DNA from: Cryptomeria japonica
Lineage: Eukaryota; Streptophyta; Pinopsida; Cupressales; Cupressaceae
Length of the DNA stretch: 64,000 nucleotides
NCBI RefSeq assembly: GCF_030272615.1
Contig: NC_081414.1
Span: forward strand, 819,852,396 to 819,916,395
Direction of reading: 5' to 3'
Positions within the stretch are counted from its first letter, which is position 1, and each line of letters begins with the position of its first letter. The notes under the pieces were generated by a model. It saw only the letters and a program-made list of their open reading frames with translations, did no database searches and had not been told where the DNA came from. Below are positions 1 through 12,849 of this stretch, one piece after another. The translations under genes were made by a program, and so were the position numbers.

Positions 1-1186
1 TTTAAAATTCGCCCCAAAAAATTACAAAGACAAAAGAACCCAAAAATCACTGTGTATAACAAAAAAATTGTGCCATGGTGAAAAAATCGCCAAAAATTTG
101 GAATATGTGATTTTTTCCAGATTTTATCAGCAAAAATTACCACATTTCCAGTAAAAATCACAAAAGAACCATTCAGTCCAATTGCATTAAAAAACTGCTA
201 ATTTTTTCCAGAAAAAAAAATCATCTGCATCTGCAGGTCCAATTTCCGAAAATCTCAATTTTCATCAATATCTGCTACTAAGGTTGGAAAACTGGCAAGG
301 CCAAGCAGCATTAGCTACAAATCATAGAATCACTGGTCAATCTCAAATGTCATGTTCATTACATCTTCCAGCTGATATTCATAAAATTGCAGCATAGAGA
401 TGTTTTCTGACTGTATAACAATTGTTCAAATATTTTTTTGACTGCACAGTAATCAATATCATAATTACCAGGTTCAAAAAAACTGATTCGGTTGGGAAGT
501 CAAAAAAACTTGGAAATTTGGAATTAAAAAAAAGGGTAAAATTTCTATTGGAACTGAAAAATCCATACAGAATCAGACAAATGGACATCAAACACAAACA
601 TGATGGAAAGAGGTACCTTCCTGAGCTGTGAGTGTGACTGTGCACTGAGGAGTCTAGAAGAACAGTTCCAAATGCTCTTCAATATTCAGACAGAAGTGGC
701 CAAAGATGCTATACAAGCAATAATCGGAATCCTTGGCTCATTCCCACATTCATGACCTCAAGCTGATGGAGCTTTTTTCTATATAACATCACAGGGAAGT
801 TTAGCTGGGGAAACAGAGAGATCAACAAATACATCATTTTGAGGTACCGAGCAAATGCCACTAATGCCGTATCAACCCTGAGCAAAGATCCACAAGAAGG
901 GCTGGTGGATAATGCAATATGCATCGCCATAGCAAGGAGGAATAAGACATAAAACAAGCAATAACGCTGATGCAGTATGGCCTAGGCAGAAACAGCATGT
1001 AAACTTATGCTTTCTTTATGTGGTATCATGAGAATCTCTTCACCCCTAAACAGATCAAACGCTTGCATTAAGTCATCGAGAGCTTACAAATCCTATTCTT
1101 TGTTTTAGAATAGGAAATACAATGTAAAGAGAACAATGTAACCGTCTTTTTTTATGATAATATAATGGGAGCTGCCCCCTCGACAG

Positions 1187-1240
<54 letters not shown>

Positions 1241-1863
1241 AACCGACCCAATTATTCCTATACACAGAAAGTGGCTACAGTTAACTAAATCATATATATC
1301 ACCCTCATTGTAAATACCTGCATCTACACTAGTCTCAGTATGCTTGAACTCTAACTGCACGTAGCTAGATTAATTGCTTGGGTCTCTTTGCCTACACAAT
1401 TCTCAAGCATGTTGTATATGCTTTGACTTGTCCAGCAAGAACTCATCACATCCTTTAAAATCTATTTGACCATGCTAACAAACAGTGTAAATTATTTTGG
1501 CAGCTATCTGCTGTCTTTCTCTGCAATTTGTGTGTTTCATAAAATTGTTTTGTAAGGCCATATAAGATTTCTAGTCAATCTTTTAATAAAAAACTCATGT
1601 CTTGACCTAAAGTTACAATGTTAAAATTGGTCATTCATGTCAGCAAAGGCATATTGCAATCTTTAAAGTATCGTGTAACAGTTAATAAATGAGATTAGAT
1701 GCATAACTGCAATTAGGTCAAAATACTCTATACAAATAACTACAATAGCATGATTTAATCCATTCCAATGTCTCATATTAATTTGCAACATGACAGAAAA
1801 CCATTATGTTCAATGATTTTAAGTATTTGGCAACACAAAAAAATGCAACTCTAATGAATCTAC
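1..1863. other. Intron 5 of the TGA gene (AT-rich, no recognised exon)
   Basis: After the donor at 1863 on the minus strand I find no DOG1-domain exon, so this stretch is best read as intron. Two short plus-strand stretches near 636-753 and 796-957 have protein-like composition (the second ends in IARRNKT and a stop), but they match no family I know and lack convincing start or splice context. A dinucleotide microsatellite lies at 1189-1239. Confidence 0.5.
1189..1239. repeat. Compound (AT)n(AG)n microsatellite
   Basis: About 14 AT units run directly into about 11 AG units. It lies in the presumed intron of the TGA gene and is likely length-polymorphic. Confidence 0.95.
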
Positions 1864-4800
1864 CTGTATTGGCAGCTCCATTTATAGTTGAATTGCTATG
1901 GTCTCCCGAATTTCCCCCAATATATATGCCCTGCCGCTAGTATATAAAATGTCAATCACAACACTCAGTTAATATCCAATAAAAAACCATATGTTCAAGC
2001 ATCTTGTGGGCTTCACCTGTTGCCTTGCTCGTTCAAGTTCTTGTTCTAGTTGATTCAACTTCACACGACTTGTTTCAAGTTGTTGAACATAAGCCTGTCA
2101 TTCAAACTTTACATTAATGGGAGGGGGGATAAATTAACATATGAAGAGTAGATTGATTAAACAACTGCTTCTTTCCTATGGCAATTTTGTCTCGGGATAC
2201 CTTTTTTCGCAGACGACTTTTCCTGGCAGCCTCACGGTTTTGTGCAAGTCGTCTTAGGACCTAAAATGAATCAAAATTTAAATTATGGTACCCAACCATC
2301 AAGAACAAGATTGACATTATAGCTACCTAAAATGACATATAAGCCAAAATAATTGATTCAACAAGAATTAGAGTTTCAAACCTTATGGCAACATCATTGA
2401 CACATCCATGGCTTAAGTTAAAAACAAAACATAAAGCTATTAATTCATGAATATTCTTGCTGCGAGCTATATTAAAGTAAAACATCTTCCACACTTAAAA
2501 TGAATGGGACTCATCTGATCAATGTGGCAATGAAAAATCCTCCTGTAGTGTGACATAAAAAACATACCTAAATAGCATTTCAGATAAAGAATAGTTGCTT
2601 AGCATGCACTTAGATAGAATGAACCCCAATAAATTCCTTTTGATAAGTGTTTGTAATGCACGAGAGATTCAGACAAAAGCCTTCTTAATAATACATAAGA
2701 GTCTCCGAGTGTATTCAAGGAATAAATCTTATATCCAGAGATCAAAATGTGATTGTTAATGAAAACTTATATTGGAACTTACAACTACCTCATAGCCCCA
2801 TTGCCTTCTACCACTAGCGTAAACACTAGAACAGGACTACTAATATGCATGATTTAAACATAACAAAGGAACATTAAGTCCAATTGTGAAACCTCATAAA
2901 GCTTCACTTATTGTTTTCATTTAAATGGTACATCCAACATTTTTCAGTAGATTATAATATATAACTACACTAGCATCTTACCGAAAAGACATTACTTCCG
3001 AATGTAGTCTAAATATGTATAATGTATTCCAATATCTCTAATTTAACAAGATTTCCCTTTGTTTAAGAATGTTCAAGCTGGACAACAAGGATCTACATAG
3101 GCTCGTATTTCATGTCCAAATTTGCTGACAGGCAATCAATCCAACCGTCATATCAAACATTATAGCTCAACTTCTTTAACTGCCATCAGACATAATTCCA
3201 TGAGTTAACCCTGCACATATTTTATATGCAACACATGCAGTCCTCACAGAGCTTACCTTTTATCATTGTTTTTAAGTTTTTAACTTCTATACGAATGTAT
3301 ATATGTATATATGCCTGAGTTACTGAATCAGGTACAGGTACAAGTAGGCCAATTCTGACATGAAAAAAGGTGTTGGGTACAGTTTGGGTATGTCTGTACA
3401 AAAAACGTATAAAAATAATTCATATATATATATGAATAGCAACATAATATACATGAAATAAACACAACCATAAAAAATACTAATTTGATCTCATGACTTG
3501 GAATCTGTTGTCATTGCCTGAGATAATTAAGAGGATCTGTGAAAGGTCTTGGTTGGTGATGACCTCCTTGTCATTCCCATACTCTGCAATGTTAGGAACC
3601 ATTTTAATGACAGCTAGCAATATGCGTGGAGAAGAATGAAAAAGTAATTCCACAAGTCTTGAACAAATCCCAGCTCTAAGAACAGCCCAAATATCATCAC
3701 GCTTTCCCTCAGAAACATATGAAATGGCCCAGCATGCACCTTGAGTATTGCATTCTCTTCCTCCATGTTGAGAAGTATATGCAAGAATCCAACCACACCT
3801 TTTGTTTGTGCTCTTTGCTTGCACTGTAATATGCTCAACACTATAATAAACGCATGTTTGAAGAGGATAAACAAAGAAGAGAATTACTGCAGATCTAATT
3901 CCTCCACATAAAAAAGGGCAAAAACCCTGCAAAAATCGCTTAGATGTCCAGGGTACTTTTTTTACACCCAGGTATGTCCATGTACATAACCAAACAATTC
4001 CAGGCAAAAAAAAAACAGAAGACGGATCTACAAGGCTTCACAATCAAATCCAATTTGGGTACAATTCAATTCCAATTTCAGGAGTTCTGGGGAATGATTT
4101 ATTGGCATACTTGTCATTGATGTCAAATTGACCATAGTGCTGATGTGTTTTGGTACAGTACCTGTGGTTTCAGAATAATATTAATAATGTTAACGGCAGC
4201 ACAAATATTCAATACACAACAAAATGATACTATTTTTACTCTCGATCTGAATATGGTTACCTGCAAAATGATTGTAGCAACGTTTGATTTAGATTGATCT
4301 GATTCTTATCTTCACATCGTGCTACAGAATGTTTTGATCAGATAAGTCTAAAGGAGAGTTGGTGTTAAATACAAATATGCATCAGTTACGCAGTTGTAAC
4401 TGTTTTCCCTTGACAGTTTTGTGTTTGCAAACTCATTTATTATCATTGCATAAGCAATCAGATGAAAGGCTCGAACATTACATTATAAAGAAACAAACTT
4501 GTTAAACTTATATAATCCATTGGCAGTTGCAATCGGTTTGAGGTAGTTGGAACTTCCTAACCAATAAGAAAGTTAGTTAGTTCAAGAAGTTCTCCTATCA
4601 ATGGGAAAGAGAACATTATATATATGGTGCTTGGATGTAATGAAGAGGTTGTCGAGACAAGTCTTTGTGATCTCGATGTGTACATGTCTCTGAAAAAGAA
4701 GTGCAGGAGTTTTATGAATTATAAACCAAGAGTTCGATGAAGAATATGTGTGTATGTAAGTTGCTGTCATAACAGGAAGATCTTTTCAGATCAGTTCAGT

Positions 4801-5889
4801 TTTGCAGGTTGGTGTTGTGAAGGTGGATAATGTTCCGAAGAAATTCCGCAGGTTTTTGGGTATAATAAGTGCAACATTATACAGTTCATTTGAAGGGTGC
4901 AGACAATCTAATTGTAAAAGTTTATTCATATGTTTCTGCTGTTGTAAATGTGGTGATAACTGGTGTTGAAATCGGTAACATTTTGTAATTGTTTTTTCAT
5001 GAAGTTGGTGCTTTAGGAGAACTGAGTTGGTGCTTAGTTAGGTGAATTGTGATTCTGAAAAGTTGGTGCTTTGATAAGGAATTTGGTGAGTTCTTGGGGT
5101 TGGTGCCCTAAAAGAGTGTAAACTCTTGAACTGTGAGGCTAGATTAGGAAAGTAGATCCTAGTAGTGTTTCTCACCATGGTTTTTCCCATCTAAATTCAA
5201 ACAAAAAAACTAAGTACCTTAGTTGTTACTTCAGGGTGTATCATTTGTTACCAGGCAAGAGAATACTTGTCTTTACCCAATATCAAATTGTATTTTATTG
5301 AAGTCGTAATGGGAAAAAATCTCCCTGCCATATTTATATATCATAATTTAGAAACTAGGGGCACATGACAAAAGGTGATGGAAAGCCAGATCAAAACAAT
5401 GAATATCATAGTGCAGTAAATAAAATAAATGATCAGAAATACAAAACAATGTCATGAAGATCAGAAATCTATAGATTCTATACTATAAAGAATCAATGAA
5501 ACCCCATAAATTTAGCATATTATATTGGGAAACCCATACCTTATCATTCGGTTTATTTGCTTCTTGGTCAGAACTCCTTGATACCACAATTGCACCTCTC
5601 TGTGCATCTTCCGACTGAAAAGAAGATTATTAAGGGTATTAACCAATGACCAGGGTACTAGAATTCCATTTATTTAGCGGAGCTAAAAAGGTCTGAACTA
5701 GAAATAAAATTTACTGCTTACCTTGCTATCAATTTTCACATCTGCCTCCATACTTGTAGATGTTCCAGTTCGTGGACTATTTTCAGCTCTAAAGGAATCT
5801 CCCCACATATCAAGTTGGCGGGTAGATGGTGAATCAAAGCTACCTCCTGTCCTTCTCGAAGTAGGGTATTGAGCTGACTGGGAATCCAT
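1864..5889 (-). CDS. TGA-class bZIP transcription factor, 5' coding exons (3' end outside window)
   Basis: DNA-binding regulator expected in the nucleus, binding TGACG (as-1) sites. Seen directly: five coding exons with GT-AG borders at 5889-5722 (starts with ATG, 56 codons), 5614-5540, 2260-2201, 2094-2017 and 1930-1864, all joining in frame. Exon 3 encodes the basic region (LAQNREAARKSRLRKK). Exon 4 starts AYVQQLETSRVKLNQLEQ, the leucine zipper. Exon 5 gives GIYIGGNSGD and ends one base into a codon. The acidic/Ser-rich N-terminus with MWGDSFR, and the PNDK joining directly to the basic region, resemble the TGA1/TGA4 clade (family knowledge). The C-terminal DOG1/calmodulin-interacting exons should follow, but I see none in 1-1863; large gymnosperm introns make it likely they lie beyond the left edge. 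No stop or frameshift is seen in the five exons. The exact paralogue is not assigned. Confidence 0.9.
2261..5539 (-). other. 3.3-kb intron of the TGA gene
   Basis: This lies between exon 2 (ends 5540) and exon 3 (starts 2260) of the TGA gene. It begins GTATGG and ends TTTTAG on the minus strand. Apart from the importin-alpha relic at 3480-3787 I recognise only AT-rich, unconserved sequence. Confidence 0.8.
3480..3787 (-). pseudogene. Importin-alpha ARM-repeat fragment (frameshifted)
   Basis: Importin-alpha carries NLS cargo to the nuclear pore; this copy cannot. On the minus strand from about 3745 down to 3480 the reading frame holds ACWAISYVSEG, then AGICSRLVELLFHSSP and a segment resembling the following TVGNIV helix. 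This is the characteristic ARM-repeat text of plant importin-alpha (family knowledge). The preceding few residues (NMEEENAIL, matching the Asp/Glu-rich linker before ACWA) sit in a different frame just upstream, so a frameshift lies near 3750. No start codon, no flanking ARM repeats and no usable splice sites are seen. It lies within an intron of the TGA gene on the same strand. It may be a retrocopy remnant or a transposon-captured fragment. Confidence 0.75.
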
Positions 5890-8140
5890 GCTTGTTTCAA
5901 ATAGTAGCCAACCTGATATGATTTCAGTGCAAGCACAAGGAAAGTCTAAAGCAATAATAAAGAAAATCAAAAAACAAAAGAATGAAGAAATAATACAAGT
6001 CTTGGAAGCAGGATAATATTCAACCCATCTTTCTCTTCCTTGGTTTTATCAACAGCGCACATTCTATTGAGTTTTAAATGTTGCATAGCTTAATTAACTT
6101 CAAAGACAAAGAACAAAAGAGGAAAAATCAAATTCCAAACTGGTTATAAACAAGGCTTACACTTCTCAAGGTAAGCACATGTATACACTCAACTCATGGC
6201 ATTCCTTGTTACGGTGATGGTCCTCGAATAGCTTCAACTCAGTTTCCCCCAGTTGACACCAAATGAATTGTTGATTGAATCTGCCTGTAGAACCTTACAA
6301 TAGAATCTGGATCCTTTTGCTATGCATGTCAGTTAAATCTTAGCAGGTGGCACTGCAGATAAAGAAAGAAGGGGTGAATCTGTCATCACTAATATCTTGC
6401 ACATGCTTGTAGAATACAAAAATTAATTCCATACAAGAGCTACAGGATAAAACATTTAGACTTAATGGAATGAACCATCTTCTAGAGATGAATGCAATGA
6501 TAGTGTTAGAATTACAATAGATAGAGTAAAATATTACATATATTAGTTTTATATTTAAACAATAGAATTACAATCCCAAACTTGAAACACTCTTATCTAA
6601 TAGCATAAACGCTGCTTTAAGGGTAGGGATCGAAACAGATATGTGAGGACATGAGAAATTAAGAGAATACCAGACAAATCAGATTAACTAAACATAATGT
6701 GTACCCTCAGGACCCTGATAGGGAATATATACAAGAGATCCATGACCATACAAATTTCCTGATATGATTATCACCTAGTTGCAATGATGCATTTCACCAA
6801 TCAACAGAAAAACAACTTATCTAATTAACCTGTGCCACAACCCCAATTGTTTTAATATTCAAACTACCTACCACCTGATCAGTATCAGTGGTGTGCCAAT
6901 TACATTCCATCTCTCTTAACTGGTAAATTCACTTCAACTACTCATCTTTCTCATAATTGAACTGTCGAGGAGAAAAAATGATGGTTAAATATCCATTCCA
7001 TTCTCACCAATAAAAACTGTTTAAGGTTGTCTCAATTTCTTATCTGGTGGATCATCAAGCAATCATCAGCTTGTCCCTACCCAGTTATCCCATATGTTGG
7101 AAACCCTCCTCGAACCTTTATTTCATATTTAGCACCACCTAAATCAAAATGAACCCTAACCTTTTCTTGGTTGTTCAGTCACTCATAATTTTAGATCTTC
7201 TTCATTCTGAGTTGTATCTCTTTTTTCTTTCTCCTTTGATTTTCACTTCTTTTTTTAAGCTACAAATATATATTGAAAGAGGAAAACAACACAGCAGAAG
7301 GGGTCTACAAAACCAAAAAGCAGGCACCTGAAATTAACAGCAGAAGATGCGAAGAGGTTAACAAAGTAAACTGAACAGCACAATGATTCATGAAACACCG
7401 CTCAGGGTTTTAAAAAAATTGCTCACAAGAGGATGGAACTAAGAAATAAGCATATGTAGACACGAAAGCAACTATGATCACTTAAGAGCGAGACAAAACT
7501 AGTTCATTCCTCTAAAAGACTGTCAGATTTGCAGAATTGGTTACATAGGTACACAAAGCATGCTGGGATAACCGCAGGAGGATAGGATTAGCTTGTGTTG
7601 CCATACTTCGTTGGCAAATATACATAGATAGAGTGGGAAGTAGTGCAAGCAAGAACTTCTTTGCTAGATGGCCAATTTCAGCCCCCAAGGAGTGCTGTGA
7701 GCATGAATATGCATGATGGGGCCAACATGTTCCTGATCCTGGTATGTGCTACTAGGTCCACATTGTTCTTCCCCTCAGAAAGCCTGCCATTTAGGTGGGG
7801 GAGCATGCAGCTGATTTATCTTTTCAATAATTCCTATAAAACTGCACTTGATGGGGTCTTTAAAGACCACCTCCTTGAGAATTGGGATTGTGGGTTACTG
7901 ATATTGGTTTTTAACCACCAGGAGCCCATTGCTAGCCACAATGGAATCATTACTATCAGTGAGGTGGACGATACAATATTGCAGCAAAGGAACCTGTAGA
8001 CGATGCTGAATTTCTTTAGACATGCTGCATAGCAGATTCCGAGAAGCAAAAATTTAGTCAGGTATTGGCTGTGGCAAGAAACTTCCCTCAGTAAAGGAAG
8101 GATTATATGGCCCTAGTGAATATGTAGCAGACCCAAAACC
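5890..8140. other. Upstream/5' region of the TGA gene, no recognised gene
   Basis: This is AT-rich sequence upstream of the first coding exon and presumably contains the TGA promoter and 5' UTR, but I cannot place a TATA box or start site with confidence. An open stretch at 7643-7999 on the plus strand (118 residues) resembles no family I know. The region ends at the target site (CATTA) of the solo LTR. Confidence 0.4.
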
Positions 8141-9227
8141 CATTATGTAATGTCCCCGTTTGGGATCACCTTATACTTTGCCCTAAATTCAAAAATCCAG
8201 AATAAAACAAAGGCAAAACATAGTTAGAGATATAACCTTCACTCAAGAATAAGATGAGATAAGCCTGTTTTGGAAACCTGCAATTAGATTAGACAACATG
8301 ATGAGGTGCCCCAAGCATCATCTACCCTAGGCCCAATAGCAGGAGCTTACCCTTGTGGCCTCATGTGGTCCTGTTGACATGTATTTTGTACACAATCATA
8401 CACAGAATAAAATACCATTAGGCATCTTATCCTCTCTTGAGAAAATAGTCTCTAACTGCTGAAGATCTGCAAAAAGGATCAGTTAGATGGACTCCAAGGT
8501 TCTTTTAGTGGGGTCTCCACGTGTGGACAAGCTTTTTAGTGGTATGATGTGATTTGCTGTTTCCTCCAAGGGGTCTTACGTATTCAAAGCTCGAAGATTT
8601 TACTAAACTAAAGGAACTTTCAAAAAAAAAAAAAAAAAGATAGGGTTTAAGAGGTCTAATCTAGCCTAACCCTATGAACGACTTAGCATGAATGAGATTT
8701 GGCAAGACTCAACCAACTTCAATTTTGCCATAAGATAACAACTCAATTGAAATTAGTGCGATCTTCTAAGGTAATAATGATGTTCAATGCATCAAAGACC
8801 AAGGACACTACTACGAAGGTACATATCCTAGATACGACAATGCTTGAAGGTTAAAGACTCGAAATGTTCTCCAGTCGACCACGCGAGGCTTTCCTACAAT
8901 CAGCAAGAAGCTAGTGGTTTGGATTGCGAATCTTACCAAATATCAAATCTCACACTTAGTCTTTCAAATTAACAAACTACTTTGATTGAGCGTGATTCAA
9001 GTACATCCAACAACCATGAAGATAACTTAAGAAATTTGCAACAAAACACCATAACTTCAATATTTTATTGATTTCCAAGTCATCATATACAACAATTGCT
9101 TGAGTTTCTCTCTTCATGACTCAATCTTGCTACAAAATAAGAATTACTTCTAACTTTAATCTCTCTATTTCACTCTTATCTGACTATTCGACTATTAACT
9201 ATTATCAAATGAAATGAAAAATGGGGG

Positions 9228-9317
9228 TATAAATAGCATCCCCAGTTACAATGAAAGGTCCAGATTGAAAGTAAATTAACGGACAAGATCATGACACCTA
9301 AACCCTAATTAGGGTTT
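9228..9317. promoter_or_regulatory. TATA-like box and head-to-head telo-box palindrome
   Basis: TATAAATA at 9228-9235 sits inside an imperfect palindrome (GGGGG ... CCCC). At 9300-9317 lies AAACCCTAATTAGGGTTT, a perfect 18-bp palindrome made of two telo-boxes head to head. Both lie just beyond the 3' end of the large ORF, where a terminal-repeat promoter would be expected. A possible purine tract (AAAAGGAGG, minus strand) followed by TGTAAC at 9323 may mark the start of a terminal repeat running to 8372. The function is inferred. Confidence 0.4.
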
Positions 9318-9418
9318 GTTACAAATGACCTCCTTTTACTGAACAATATTAAATACATAGCCAAATATTAAATTCGGCACAAAAATCTAGGAGGTATCAA
9401 CCAATGAGAAATAAGATG

Positions 9419-12400
9419 TCATGTCATCTGTAACAACCTTTCATCTAGAATCTTATTCCCTTTCCAATTCTCTTTCTTAGCATATGCAATGAATTTTGTC
9501 ACGATTCCTTCGATTTCTGTGATTGGAATCTTGGGAAGATTCTTGATACTCTCTTCTAAGTGGATGACCTGATCGAATGCATCTAGAAGAGCTGCGTCCC
9601 AAGTAGGTTCAAGTTCCTTTGTTCTATCAATCAGGAGCATGGTGGCATACATCTGATCATACTGCTCATCTGTAACATCTGCGTCCTTGCGAAAGATGAT
9701 CTTGATTCTATCCTCAAATTCCTGGATATCCACATCTGTCTCGACCTCGATCCTTCTGCCAAGAATCGTACGAAGTACCTCAAATACTCTGTCCTGGATC
9801 GGATTGATCACCTCCTCAACTTGACCACATCTAACACTGATGTCCTCGAAGAGAACACTCTTTATATGGAGTAAGGTTGACCACTGAAACAAACTGTGAG
9901 AATCACCTTCTAAGATCCTCTCCTGCGTTAAAATTCTTCTGGATGTGTGTCTTATTACTTTCAAGACAGGGATGACAACGTCCTTGGTATGGGCAAATGT
10001 AGCTACTGTTGCCATCAATCTGTGGATTATCTCAAGAACTTGGATAGCCTGATGAATGATCTTCGACATCCTTGTAACAAATTCTATAGCCATTGTATGA
10101 GATCTATCCATCCAACTACATGTACGCTGGACCAGGTTCCTAAATCTTTCTGCTTCATTGATCGATTGAAGGGGCAATGCCTGTACTGGTGACCTAACTG
10201 GATCCTGACGTCCCAAAGGTTCATTGATGTGACTGAAATATGTCCTCCATGCACCGACCTCTTTCTCAAGCTTTCTATTCTTTTCTACTTCTCTAAACTT
10301 GTCCTTCAATGCCTCAAATGTGTCGGTGGCATCATCTAAAGTCTGCTCTGCTGTAGATGGTCCTAACTCAAAAGTCTGTATATCATAATCCTCTGCTAGG
10401 ATCTCACCCTCATATTTATCTGCTGCCGGTGTAGCTATCTGCAGTTTTCTAGATCCAGTCTCATCTCGAATCATCTTGGACATCTTTGTAGCCTTCTTCT
10501 TCTCTGTTATCACATGTGAACGTCCAACAAGGCTCTCTAAGTCAATTGCATTGTCCTCGTCCTCAATTACGATCACCTTGGTTAATCTTTCCTTCAACCA
10601 ATCTGGGATATTCGATCTTGTCTCTTGAACTTGAATTTCTTTATGTACTATTTCTTCTTGTCTGGGAGGAGATGTTATTTCATTATCTTCTTCTAAATCA
10701 TAGTCTTGGAGAGATCCATCTGACGAAACATGCTGTGCCTGTCTTTCCTCCTGTCTGTCATTCTGTACCATCGACTCCATGGACTCTTCCACTCGAACTG
10801 TTCTATTCTCTGGTCTGGAAGAAGTACCTGGTGCTTGATCTTTGTTGGCACCTTGCTTTTTCTTGGAAGACTCTTTCTTTTCCGATCTTTCCTTTCTCTT
10901 CGAACCTCTCGAATGGAGATTGCCCTCACTGGCACATCGAAGGTTACCTTCACCTGAATTCCTAGGATTAGGATTGCCTTCACTAACACTTGCTCCACCT
11001 TCGGCTGGTTTTTCTTCCAAAGTAAAAGACATAGCTATGCCTTGTTCTCTCAACTTCTGATGCTGAACGTCTACCCATCTGCGAGTACAAGACAAGACTG
11101 GTGCCATCAAATCATCTAAATCCACGGCCTCGGGCTCATTCCAATTCAAACTTATTGTTTTGCTTTCTCTATCATATGAAGACTGGATGTGCCTGCCATT
11201 GTCCTGAGCTTGGTCGGCCACTCTGTAAATCCTGCATTTCCTGATGAAATCCAAAGGCAATCTAGAATGTATCTTTCGTTTCACTTCGAGATCATCTAAG
11301 AGGTTCATCACAAAATCTTCAATTTGGTGCTCATGTTTAAATCTTTTACCGACCGTCTCCTCTAAATGTCCATGTGGATCAAAACTATTCCTCCAAGCAA
11401 AAGATGAAAAAGAATACAAGGCTAACTCCTTCTCTGCGTCATCCATGGCTAAGACATTAGGACATACCTCAACTGAATTACCCAAAATAATAGGTACCTG
11501 GACTCCATTCTGATGTCTGTGTCTGAATGCCTTCACATATGCTGCCAATTGCCTTGTTACTTCAAGAAACACAATTCTGTCTGTCGGGTACCTCGGCAAC
11601 ATGTATGGAGGTAAAGGACATCCATGCACTCTAATGTAAGTGAACTTGGGAAACTGAATGAACCAAGCACCGTACCTCTTGATGAACTCCTGGGCATCCT
11701 TAGATAATCTGTTGTGAATCCCTCCTTGCAACGTCCTTGTGATGTTCATCGTGAAAGTATCATTGACTAACTTGTAGTTCTTCCCTGGTGGGTGATGCAA
11801 GTAGGTATAGGATTCACAAGCTCTGACCTCGCCGGCTCCTCTTCCAATAACTCCTCTGTGAGGTAGTCCTGCGTACTCAACACTCCTGATTAAGGCATAG
11901 ATGACGTATGAACTCATGTGGAAGGACTTAGTAGCCCTGAGTCTTCTCAACTGTACGTCTAAGCAATGGCTAATTATTCTAGCCCAATGTATCGTACCTT
12001 TTCCTTGAACAATCACCTGGATGAAGTAAAACATCCACTTCTCAAAATAGAAGGCATGAGGTGCTCCTGTAACTCTGTTGAGCATGGTAATCAAATCTCT
12101 GTATTCCTCCTGGAAATCAATCCGATGCGGTGTGTTCGGTACCTTGCTTAGACGGGGACGACTCTTGAGTAGCCAGTTCTTGTTGATTATGCTTAGGCAA
12201 GCATCTGGATCATCATCGTACACTGATCTGGCTCCTTCAATGCTCTTGTATATCATGTCCCTGTGCTCTGGAAGATGGAAGGCTTCACTTATAGCTTCCT
12301 CTGAAAGGTACGCCAAAGTGTTTCCCTCATTGGACACAATTGTCCTGGACTGTGGATTGTAGTGACGGGCACACTCGATCATCAACTCGTGGCACTGAAT

Positions 12401-12637
12401 AGCTGGAGGAAAACCGGCCGCCTTGATGATGCCACTCTCTATTATTCTCCGGGCGACAGGTGATGGCTTGCCAATGTAAGGGACCTCTCAAAACTTCTTC
12501 GTGCTAAAGTTCCCCAAGTTGGTATCTCCAATGTTGCTCCACTTCGACGCGATCTTGGTCTCCACCTCTTCGATCTTTTGATCTTCTTTCATGAGAGCCG
12601 AGCGGCTGGTGGATGCTCCCGCCTTCGGGGTCGCCAT
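9419..12637 (-). CDS. Large unknown protein of an RT-less element, one in-frame stop
   Basis: I do not recognise a named domain. The frame starts at ATG 12637 (MATPKAGAST), meets a single in-frame TGA at 12488-12490 (after STKKF), and stays open to 9419, about 1072 codons. Residues 1-450 look globular. About 480-660 is a low-complexity, charged, Lys/Glu/Ser-rich stretch (KERSEKKESSKKK). About 680-1072 is strongly helical. No zinc knuckle, protease or polymerase motif is present. The stretch with RIISHCLDVQLRRLR and SSYVIYAL recalls the helical core of plant transposon-associated proteins, but this is a weak impression. Near-intact coding over 3.2 kb in a decayed neighbourhood suggests a younger insertion or recent constraint. 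The TGA may be a sporadic mutation or a read-through point. A TATA box, a possible 5'-UTR intron and the hairpin array lie upstream. Confidence 0.8.
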
Positions 12638-12639
12638 AC

Positions 12640-12849
12640 CTACACAACATTTCATTATAAGAAATAGATTTTGCAATAAATAACGGTGAATAAGAGAGAC
12701 AAAGTTTTTAGGAAACCTCATGATAAGTCTCTAGAGTTATCATTTCCTAAAAAAAAACAACGATTGAGCTAAGAGATTCAAAATTCAAAATTTCAAAATT
12801 TGAAATACAACGATGAATGAATAAAGCAATAATAATTAAATCGCCATAC
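12640..12849 (-). other. Possible 5'-UTR intron upstream of the large ORF
   Basis: On the minus strand CGAG|GTATGG at 12849 could be a donor. A T-rich stretch leads to TTGTGTAG ending at 12640, immediately before GTATGGCG with the ATG at 12637. The sequence GTATGGCGA occurs at both borders, so an alternative ATG exists at 12847. Inferred from sequence only. Confidence 0.35.

Noticed and set aside
3614-3874. Independent 86-residue minus-strand gene
   Set aside because: Only its NMEEENAIL segment is meaningful, as the frameshifted part of the importin-alpha relic.
7643-7999. 118-residue plus-strand open frame as a gene
   Set aside because: No family resemblance, no promoter or splice context; the opposite strand also has an overlapping open stretch.
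10516-12362. Several plus-strand open frames across 9.9-12.4 kb
   Set aside because: They are antisense shadows of the 1072-codon minus-strand ORF.
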